From positions 1-20,212 of the forward strand of contig CAJWAW010000012.1 in assembly GCA_913020255.1 (NCBI GenBank): a stretch of DNA of 20,212 nucleotides. The letters run 5' to 3'. The notes below the pieces were generated by a model. The model was given only the letters and a program-made list of their open reading frames with translations. It had not been told where the DNA came from and searched no databases. Origin of the DNA: an uncultured Fidelibacterota bacterium. Lineage in GTDB: Bacteria; Marinisomatota; Marinisomatia; SCGC-AAA003-L08; GCA-002707645. Position numbers and translations under genes: made by a program. Below are positions 6,120-12,755 of the stretch, one piece after another (position 1 is the first letter of the stretch; each line of letters starts with the position of its first letter).

Positions 6120-8650
6120 TTAATCAATTTACTTTAATTTTATTTATTTTATTTAATTTTTTACTTCCTGATAATTACATTCAATTAAAAAAAAATATTA
6201 CTTCTTTACTAAATACTACTGATATAATTAGTTTTAATAATGATTTATTAATTGCAACTGATGGAGGGCTTTATTCATATAATGATAATATATTTATTGA
6301 TTACAGTAAAGATTTAAAAAGGTATGATTTATCTGTTTTGTCGATAAATAATGATAATCTATGGATTGGCAATAATGATGGTGGTACTATTCAAATTTTT
6401 AATGATCAGATGATTAATATTTTAACTTTAGATCAATTAGATATGAAAGATATATATGATATTGTTTTTTCAAATAAGTATGCATTTATATTAGCTAATA
6501 CATATGGTGATATTAACCAGATTGAAGTCTACCAGTATAACATTGAAGATCTAAATAATATATATTATATATCAAAATTAAATATTCCATTTAATTCAAA
6601 TATAATTAATGATATAGAAGTACTTAATGAAACATTATATATTTCTATTGAAAATAGTTTGATTAGTATTAATCAATTAGATAATATTAATTTTTCAGAT
6701 ATTAGCGATTGGAATGAATTATCAATTTCAAATATTTCAAAATTATTGATACATGATAATAATCTTTGCGCTATTAGTGATCATGAAGTTTATTTATTAT
6801 TGGATGATAGTTCTTATGTTATTATTAACACTGGTTTTACATCAAGCGATAGAAAAATTGAGCATTTAGTGAGTATTGATGATCAGAGAATTTGTATTAA
6901 TATCAATAATCAGTTATATATATATAATAAATCAGCATCTGATCCATCAGTTTTATTTATTTCTAAAATAATTGATTTAGATTCAGATTTTTCAGTTAAT
7001 TCTCTACATTATATTGATAATATTTTTTATTTAGGGTTAGAAAATAGAGGAATTGCAATATATGATAGCATAGCTGATACGTGGTTAAACTATTTACCTA
7101 ATACAATATTTAAGAATCAATTTGATTCACTAGCACTAACAACTAGAGGAGATTTAATTGGTGTTGTTAATCATAGATATTCAACTACAATTGAAGATAG
7201 TGATTTAAATCAAAGTGGTATGTTTATAATAGAAAATCCATTATTTCTTAACTATTCTACTATTAAAAATTATTATTCATTTAATGGATATCATATTAAT
7301 GATTATCCTTTAACGCAGAGTGATTATAGAGCTGAAATTTTAAATTATTGGTCAGGAGATAATAGAATACACTCAGCTATTGTTTCATCAGATAATATAT
7401 TATATTTTTCTAATAGTGGTATATACCCACCATCATGGTTGGGGCATTTTGAAAATATATCAAGTACTTATAATTTTGAGTTATCTAGTAGTACTCAATA
7501 TGGAGGCGTTGTTGAATTAGAAATTTCTAATGATTTAAATGCTACTATTAATGGTGTGTGGAATCGTTCTGAAAATCATCTAGGTGGTCAATATGGAATA
7601 TTTGATTCTAATTCAACTGATGGCTATATGATTACAAATCAAATAATATCTGATGGTAATAATAATATTTGGGTTGTGAATCCGTATTCTGAATATCCAA
7701 ATGAAAATGAGTATAATAATTGGCCAATTTCCATTAAGCATAACTCAAATAATTGGTTCCATATAAAAGATGATAAAGATAACTATTATAATCCACAAGA
7801 AATTGCTATTGATAATAATAGCAATCTTTGGATTTCATATTTATTTAAAGAAAACTATTCCAATAGTGGTATAAGAATGGTTCAATTCAATAATATTCTA
7901 AATAATGATGATGATATATGGTATAATAACTTACTTGATAATGAATTGGATGATCTAGATATTTACTCTTTAGCAATATCAAATTTGCCTGACAACAGAC
8001 AGGTGTTATGGGTTATGAATAATTTAGGTATAAAAGGTTTTATAATAAATCAAACTATAGTTAATGATTATGCTAGTATTGATTTTATACCAATACACAG
8101 TGATTATTATTATAATGATTTAACTTTTAGTGATCGTTGTAAAGTTAGAGTAGATAGTCAAAATAATATATGGGTAACTACTGTTGATGATGGGGTAAGA
8201 ATTATTGATAAGAATGGTAATATGCTATTAAATAAAAAAGGTGATATTACTGTAAATGAATATGGAATTTTATCAGATATTATTTATGATTTAATTTTTG
8301 ACGATTATGGTAACGTATATATTGCGACAGATAATGGTATTTCGATTATGGAAACATCTTATGTTAAATCTATTTCACTTAATAAAATTAGTATAAGTCC
8401 TAATCCATTTATTATTGGTGAAGATTCAGAAATAGTTATAACTAATGTTCCAAGAGAATCAAATATAAAAATCATGACTTTATCTGGTTTAGTTGTTAAG
8501 GAATTCAATTTAAGAGATTATAATAAAATTATACCTTGGGATGGTGCTGATTATAATGGAAATAGATTGACAACAGGAGTATATTTGGTGTCAGCAAATA
8601 ATAGATCACATGCAACAGGTTCAACTAAAATTGCATTAATTAACAAGTGA
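6116..8650 (+). CDS. Secreted beta-propeller protein with C-terminal T9SS/FlgD-like sorting domain (PorZ-like architecture)
   Basis: An 844-residue protein starting at a GTG that overlaps the ribH stop (GTGA). A hydrophobic N-terminus (about 3-18) serves as a signal peptide. The body is made of repeats of the two-component-regulator-propeller kind, each with a strand ending in 'W/YIxTxxGGLxxYD': LLIATDGGLYSYND, LWIGNNDGGTIQIFND, FYLGLENRGIAIYD, IWVTTVDDGVRIID and VYIATDNGISIMET. The C-terminal 91 residues (754-844) match the Por/FlgD Ig-like sorting module: SPNPF (761-765), a central IKIMTLSGLVVKEF strand pair, WDGADYNGN (808-816), TTGVYLV and a short basic tail. The architecture (double propeller plus sorting domain) resembles PorZ of the type IX secretion attachment complex, but beta-propeller proteins of unknown role share it. 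The product is unusually rich in Asn, Asp and Ile. It converges with the START-domain gene with only two bases between the stops. Confidence 0.75.
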   Translation: MINQFTLILFILFNFLLPDNYIQLKKNITSLLNTTDIISFNNDLLIATDGGLYSYNDNIFIDYSKDLKRYDLSVLSINNDNLWIGNNDGGTIQIFNDQMINILTLDQLDMKDIYDIVFSNKYAFILANTYGDINQIEVYQYNIEDLNNIYYISKLNIPFNSNIINDIEVLNETLYISIENSLISINQLDNINFSDISDWNELSISNISKLLIHDNNLCAISDHEVYLLLDDSSYVIINTGFTSSDRKIEHLVSIDDQRICININNQLYIYNKSASDPSVLFISKIIDLDSDFSVNSLHYIDNIFYLGLENRGIAIYDSIADTWLNYLPNTIFKNQFDSLALTTRGDLIGVVNHRYSTTIEDSDLNQSGMFIIENPLFLNYSTIKNYYSFNGYHINDYPLTQSDYRAEILNYWSGDNRIHSAIVSSDNILYFSNSGIYPPSWLGHFENISSTYNFELSSSTQYGGVVELEISNDLNATINGVWNRSENHLGGQYGIFDSNSTDGYMITNQIISDGNNNIWVVNPYSEYPNENEYNNWPISIKHNSNNWFHIKDDKDNYYNPQEIAIDNNSNLWISYLFKENYSNSGIRMVQFNNILNNDDDIWYNNLLDNELDDLDIYSLAISNLPDNRQVLWVMNNLGIKGFIINQTIVNDYASIDFIPIHSDYYYNDLTFSDRCKVRVDSQNNIWVTTVDDGVRIIDKNGNMLLNKKGDITVNEYGILSDIIYDLIFDDYGNVYIATDNGISIMETSYVKSISLNKISISPNPFIIGEDSEIVITNVPRESNIKIMTLSGLVVKEFNLRDYNKIIPWDGADYNGNRLTTGVYLVSANNRSHATGSTKIALINK

Positions 8651-8652
8651 TT

Positions 8653-9246
8653 TTATTTTTTATTTAATGCCTCTTGTATCCAACCTAAAACTTCATTTCC
8701 TTGCGTAGACCAAGCTCTAGTTAAAGCCCAATCAGGAAAATTACCTAGCAATTCTCCATTCCAAATAAAAGTTAGTTTAGTAGAGCTATTACTTATTGGC
8801 TCAATCACCCATAATCCTGAAGCATTAGGAAGTCTAACATATTTTTTATTTAATTCAATATTTACTTTGCTTGTCGAATTATAAATATAGTATTCAAAAT
8901 CGTTCATTTTAAAATACTCATATTCAACTATATAATCTCTACCATAAAAAGGGAAGGGTAAATCTAATCTGATATGTACAATTTCATTTGTCAATGAACG
9001 ACAAAATTCCATACGTTTAAATATATTATGATAGTTGCTTTTATCATCCAGTATATTTTTAATTTCCTCAGAGTTTGAATTGTATATCGTACTAGCTTTG
9101 CAATACTTGAAGTTGTTTTTTTCTTTATATGAAATTTTAATTTCATTATTCTGTAATTCTATCCAATTAGTAGTGTTGTTAAATAGAGAAATATCAATTG
9201 ATAATAATTTTGAAATACAGAATATAGCTAATAAATAACAATACAT
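8653..9246 (-). CDS. Exported START/SRPBCC-fold lipid-binding-type protein, last gene of the carotenoid operon
   Basis: A 197-residue protein with an N-terminal hydrophobic segment (about 3-17) that looks like a signal peptide or a membrane anchor. The rest fits the START (StAR-related lipid transfer) branch of the SRPBCC fold: a KASTIYNSNSEEIKNILDD segment (50-68) matching the strand and helix that lead into 'W', LPFPFYGRDYIVEYEY (96-111) matching the 'PWPLxxRDFVxxR' core, then GLWVIEPISNSSTKLTFIW (144-162), matching the 'GxWxxxP...TxVxY' strands, and a long C-terminal helix lid (about 170-196). This fold holds hydrophobic ligands in a deep cavity; the ligand here is unknown. Its start codon abuts the stop of crtYcd with no spacer, so it should be translated with the carotenoid enzymes. 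Carotenoid or lipid binding is therefore an inference from context and fold. Confidence 0.75.
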   Translation of the reverse strand: MYCYLLAIFCISKLLSIDISLFNNTTNWIELQNNEIKISYKEKNNFKYCKASTIYNSNSEEIKNILDDKSNYHNIFKRMEFCRSLTNEIVHIRLDLPFPFYGRDYIVEYEYFKMNDFEYYIYNSTSKVNIELNKKYVRLPNASGLWVIEPISNSSTKLTFIWNGELLGNFPDWALTRAWSTQGNEVLGWIQEALNKK

Positions 9247-9927
9247 TTAGATTTTTCCCTGAAATATTTTAAATATAACTAAATTTGATAAAATTAATTG
9301 ATATGCATAAATAATATCTTCAATTGGGATGGTAAATAAGCGAATTCCAGTATTTTCACTATTATTATACCATACCACTAGTTGTTCATAAAATAGTCCT
9401 GTTAATGCGCCATTAACAATGATAAATGGAATCATGATTAAAATAAATGATGTGTAGAAAATATTATAGTTAATTTTTATTTTTTTAATTTCAACAGTAA
9501 GCATTAATAGTGAACAAAATAAGCAGCAGAAAAATGTGTAGGCTTTATAAAAATTTATCAATGCAATAATCAACAAGATTACAGAAAGTATTCTATTTAT
9601 TAATCTCCAATTTTGAACATTAAATAAAGAAATATTATATTTTTCTAAAACATAATGTGTATATAAACAAACAAAGGGTATAATTATAAAAAATAATATC
9701 TCTTCAATTGGAAGATTTATTATATAAAAACTTGATGTGTAGAGTTTATTAAAACCCCAAATATTATATGAGGTAAAAATAATATCCCATAAAATAAAGG
9801 GTATTGAAGTTAGAAAAATAGATTTAATCAATATTTTAAATTTTTTGTAAAAAAGTATTTTAGGATGAAATGAAAAGATAAATGGAATAATAAAAGAAAA
9901 TAATAATATTTTAAAATAGTATGTCAT
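9247..9927 (-). CDS. crtYcd: Lycopene cyclase, fused CrtYc-CrtYd membrane type
   Basis: Integral membrane lycopene cyclase (226 aa) converting lycopene to beta-carotene through cyclisation of its psi ends. It contains both lycopene-cyclase domains in one chain: the first half ends with NLPIEEILFFIIIPFVCLY (71-89) and the second with TIPIEDIIYAYQLILSNL (199-216). These are the duplicated PxE(E/D) signatures that correspond to the separate CrtYc and CrtYd subunits of actinobacteria and to the fused proteins of Bacteroidota, archaea and fungi. Six or seven hydrophobic helices are visible, with NGALTG at 172-177. It is a different family from the flavoprotein CrtY of proteobacteria. It overlaps crtZ upstream as ATGA and abuts the START-domain gene downstream. 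Confidence 0.9.
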   Translation of the reverse strand: MTYYFKILLFSFIIPFIFSFHPKILFYKKFKILIKSIFLTSIPFILWDIIFTSYNIWGFNKLYTSSFYIINLPIEEILFFIIIPFVCLYTHYVLEKYNISLFNVQNWRLINRILSVILLIIALINFYKAYTFFCCLFCSLLMLTVEIKKIKINYNIFYTSFILIMIPFIIVNGALTGLFYEQLVVWYNNSENTGIRLFTIPIEDIIYAYQLILSNLVIFKIFQGKI

Positions 9928-10367
9928 TTATATGTAATAAAGCCAAAGTTAGTTGCCCCATTTTTTTTCTTTATACTGTGATGTTTTAAGTGAGCTTTTT
10001 TTATCTTTTTGAAATAAGAGTTATTAATTTTTATTTTAATACCAAATCTTTGGTGAACCATTACATCATGTAAAAAAACGTATATCAAACCATACATTGA
10101 AATACCTACTCCAATAGTGAAAACAATATCATTATTGTAATAAAAACCATAGATCATACAAATAATTGATGGAGATGAGAAAAAAATAAAATAGATATCA
10201 TTTAATTCAAATTTTCTTTTATTATTCAAATAATTTATATGGTGAGATTTATGTAAAAACCATCCGGGACCATGCATGATATATTTATGTGTAAATATTG
10301 CGATTACTTCCATGATTAAAACAGAAAAAAGAATAATTGATATGTATAGAAGATAATTTGTGATCAT
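9924..10367 (-). CDS. crtZ: Beta-carotene 3-hydroxylase
   Basis: Non-haem di-iron membrane hydroxylase (147 aa) of the fatty-acid-hydroxylase superfamily, adding 3- and 3'-hydroxyls to beta-carotene rings to give zeaxanthin. All histidine clusters needed to hold the iron pair are present: HKYIMH (27-32), HKSHH (39-43), HDVMVH (100-105) and HLKHH (126-130). Hydrophobic segments lie at about 5-26 and 60-98. The length and the WFLHKSHH and HDVMVHQRF contexts distinguish CrtZ from sterol-desaturase relatives. The ATG overlaps the crtB stop by one base (TAATG) and its own TGA overlaps the crtYcd ATG, showing tight translational coupling. I see no ketolase (crtW) in the window, so the encoded end product is zeaxanthin or a later derivative. 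Confidence 0.94.
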   Translation of the reverse strand: MITNYLLYISIILFSVLIMEVIAIFTHKYIMHGPGWFLHKSHHINYLNNKRKFELNDIYFIFFSSPSIICMIYGFYYNNDIVFTIGVGISMYGLIYVFLHDVMVHQRFGIKIKINNSYFKKIKKAHLKHHSIKKKNGATNFGFITYK

Positions 10368-11206
10368 TATATAAATCCTAAGTCTATTTTTATTTTAGAA
10401 TAAATAATTACTGTAAATTTTTGGAAATTATTTATTCTTATTCTTTTTTTCTTTAAAGTTGATAGATTGGTTTTTTTTATTTTATTTAATAATTCAATAT
10501 AATATCTAAAAGCAACATATACACCAAGTATTGAATCTTTATCTAGTTTTTTTAAGCCAATAAAAGCTTCATTGAAATCGTTTTCTATATCTTTGATTAT
10601 ATTGATTTTATCGTCTTCTGTCATACTTTTTAAATTTTCAATATTGGGAAAATAAATTCTTCCAAGTTTTACTTTGTCATGATTTAAATCTCTGAGAAAA
10701 TTAACTTTTTGAAACGCAGATCCTAATTTTATAGCACTTCCCTTTAGATTTTGATATAATTCATTATTCCCTTTTACAAAAACTTTCAAGCACATTAAGC
10801 CAACAACTTCAGCAGATCCATGTATATATTGCTTATAAGATTTTTCATTATATTTTTTTTTATTCAAATCCATTTTCATACTTTTAAAAAAACTTTCAAT
10901 CTGATAGGGTTCAAAATTATATTCATAATAATATTTTTGAAAAGAATGAAGAATAGGATTCATGCTAAACTTATTTTTTATAGCTTCGTTGTAATCTTTA
11001 ATGAAACTATTTAATAGTTTTTCTTTATCGTAATCTTCAAAAGTATCAACAATTTCATCAGCAAAGCGAACAAGACCATATATTGCATAAATAGCTGGCC
11101 TAATATTTTTATTTAATAATTTTGTACTAAATGAAAAAGAAGTACTGTATTCTTTTGTTGTAAGATTTGAAATTTTATCAGATAGTTTATCATATAAATA
11201 TTTCAC
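10367..11206 (-). CDS. crtB: Phytoene synthase
   Basis: Head-to-head condensation of two geranylgeranyl diphosphates to phytoene (279 aa), a peripheral membrane enzyme of the trans-isoprenyl diphosphate synthase class. The first Asp-rich metal-binding motif is DEIVDTFED (50-58) and the second is NFLRDLNHD (169-177). GRIYFP (182-187) follows, as in squalene/phytoene synthases. The STSFSFSTKLL segment (21-31), AIYAIYGLVRFADEIVD and the GSA(E)VVGLMCL helix (130-140) also match the family. The start codon is GTG (plus-strand CAC at 11204-11206), overlapping the crtI TGA as GTGA. The Lys/Ile-rich composition follows the AT bias of the window rather than suggesting transfer. Confidence 0.95.
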   Translation of the reverse strand: MKYLYDKLSDKISNLTTKEYSTSFSFSTKLLNKNIRPAIYAIYGLVRFADEIVDTFEDYDKEKLLNSFIKDYNEAIKNKFSMNPILHSFQKYYYEYNFEPYQIESFFKSMKMDLNKKKYNEKSYKQYIHGSAEVVGLMCLKVFVKGNNELYQNLKGSAIKLGSAFQKVNFLRDLNHDKVKLGRIYFPNIENLKSMTEDDKINIIKDIENDFNEAFIGLKKLDKDSILGVYVAFRYYIELLNKIKKTNLSTLKKKRIRINNFQKFTVIIYSKIKIDLGFI

Positions 11207-12675
11207 GATATGTTTTCTTTCATAATTTGATTTGCTACAATTTTACCTGAAATTATTGCAGGTGGTAGTCCAGGACCAGGTACAGTGAAATGCCCAGTAT
11301 AGAATAAATTTTTAATTTTTTTATCTTTTAATTTTGGTTTAAATAAAGCGGTCTGAAATAATGTGTTTGCAAGTCCGTATGCATTACCTTTAAATGAATT
11401 GTAGTTTTTAATAAAATCATTTACGCAGAATGATTCTTTTACAATAATATTATCATTTATAGGTTCTCCTATTTTTTCTTCAATTCTTTTGATTGTATCT
11501 TTATAATATTTATCTCTTAATTTTTGATTATCAATTGATCCTGAACCTATTGGGATTAAAATAAATAAGTTTTCACTATTTTTATTAGGAACGACATTGC
11601 TATCAGTTTTACTAGGACAACATACATAAAACAATGGCTCTTTAGGCCAAACTTTTTTATTAAATATATCATCAAGGTGAGTGTCAAAATCTTTATCAAA
11701 AAATAAGTTATGATGTTTTAACCTTTTTATTTTTTTATTTAATCCTAAATAGAAAATTAAAGATGATGGAGCCACATTTCTTTTTGACCAATACGATTTA
11801 TTGTACGTATTATTTTTTTTATTTATTAAATCTAATTGTACATGTGGATATTCAGCACAAGAAATATAGTAATCACTTTTATATGTATTTTTGTCTGATG
11901 TTATACTGGTAATTTTATTATTTTCAATATTAAATTTTTTAATTTCATCATTATAAATATGAACTACACCGAGTTCTTTGCTTAGTTTTGAAAAAGCTTT
12001 TGTTATCTCATACATTCCTCCCATAGGATACCACGTACCTTTTATTATATCAGCGTAATTCATTAAACTATATAGAGCTGGTGTATTTTGTGGACTTCCT
12101 CCTAAAAACATTGAAGGGAATTCAAGCATATCTCTAATTTTTTTATTTTTAAAATATGAATTTATATGCTTTCTTAATGGTTTGAATAGATCTAGTGTAA
12201 AAATGTGTTTTAATATATTTATGGAAAAATATTCAGATATCTTATTATTTGGTAAACTTATAAAATGTGATAATGATATATTGTATTTTTTTTCTGATTG
12301 GTTTATAAATTTTTTAAGTTTTAAAGTTGAACCTTTTTCGTAGCTTTCATATAGTTTACAGAGTTGATTGAAATCTGCAGGAACATCTTGATCATTATCT
12401 TTGAAAAAAAATTTATATGAAGGATCTAATCGTTTTAGTGTATAATAATCTTTGGATTTTTTATTAAAATCATTAAAGAATGTTTCAAAAACATCAGGCA
12501 TCCAATACCAAGATGGTCCCATATCAAATTTATAACCATTTTTTTCAAAATATGATAATCTTCCACCTGGCTTACTATTTTTATCAATCAAAGTTACTTT
12601 ATAACCATTTTTAGCTAAATAACAAGATGCCGATAAACCTGATAAACCACTTCCTATGATAGTAATATGTTTCAT
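11203..12675 (-). CDS. crtI: Phytoene desaturase (carotenoid desaturase, FAD-dependent)
   Basis: Converts phytoene to lycopene by successive dehydrogenation (490 aa, typical length). The N-terminal dinucleotide-binding fold is IIGSGLSGLSASCYL (6-20), followed by VTLIDKNSKPGGRL (27-40). FDMGPSWYWMPDVFE (50-64) is a form I associate with Bacteroidota CrtI proteins. The C-terminal FAD/carotenoid-desaturase signature is GHFTVPGPGLPPAIISG (461-477). A neurosporene- or diapophytoene-desaturase role is not excluded by sequence alone, but the crtB, crtZ and lycopene-cyclase partners argue for lycopene formation. It is the first gene of the operon. The predicted -10 box lies 14 bases before the ATG, so the transcript would be nearly leaderless. 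Confidence 0.95.
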   Translation of the reverse strand: MKHITIIGSGLSGLSASCYLAKNGYKVTLIDKNSKPGGRLSYFEKNGYKFDMGPSWYWMPDVFETFFNDFNKKSKDYYTLKRLDPSYKFFFKDNDQDVPADFNQLCKLYESYEKGSTLKLKKFINQSEKKYNISLSHFISLPNNKISEYFSINILKHIFTLDLFKPLRKHINSYFKNKKIRDMLEFPSMFLGGSPQNTPALYSLMNYADIIKGTWYPMGGMYEITKAFSKLSKELGVVHIYNDEIKKFNIENNKITSITSDKNTYKSDYYISCAEYPHVQLDLINKKNNTYNKSYWSKRNVAPSSLIFYLGLNKKIKRLKHHNLFFDKDFDTHLDDIFNKKVWPKEPLFYVCCPSKTDSNVVPNKNSENLFILIPIGSGSIDNQKLRDKYYKDTIKRIEEKIGEPINDNIIVKESFCVNDFIKNYNSFKGNAYGLANTLFQTALFKPKLKDKKIKNLFYTGHFTVPGPGLPPAIISGKIVANQIMKENIS

Positions 12676-12755
12676 AATTGTACAAGTAAATTATCTAATA
12701 ACATTTATAAATTACAATCTGAAAATATTTAAAATTTGTAATAAAACACATACTA
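12676..12755. promoter_or_regulatory. Divergent crtI / TonB-receptor control region with palindromes
   Basis: On the minus strand, TTGTAA (12712-12717) and GATAAT (12690-12695), 16 bases apart, form a plausible sigma-70-type promoter for crtI. An exact palindrome TTGTACAA at 12678-12685 covers the predicted start point, about seven bases downstream of the -10 box. A second exact inverted repeat, ATTACAA (12711-12717) with TTGTAAT (12736-12742) and 18 bases between, overlaps the -35 box and shares the TTGTA core. Such placement is what a repressor site would look like. I could not pick out a convincing promoter for the receptor gene. Confidence 0.45.

Noticed and set aside
6116..8650. Tandem DNA repeats or a low-complexity element within the propeller gene
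   Set aside because: The repeated look comes from Asn/Asp/Ile codons in AT-rich DNA and from degenerate propeller blades. No exact long repeat was visible.
10820..11014. Plus-strand open frame opposite crtB with an Ile/Phe-rich hydrophobic product
   Set aside because: The apparent membrane-protein look is the complement of Lys/Asn/Asp-rich codons in crtB. The crtB frame is well supported, so this is a shadow.
8653..12675. Rhodopsin, retinal-forming dioxygenase (blh) or ketolase (crtW) in the carotenoid operon
   Set aside because: The five genes account for the whole interval with no gaps, and none has rhodopsin or dioxygenase features. Retinal synthesis is not encoded here.
12660..12700. 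Complete two-part LitR-type operator around TTGTACAA
   Set aside because: I looked for a second TGTA(C/T)A half-site 12 bases to either side and found none. Only the single palindrome is supported.
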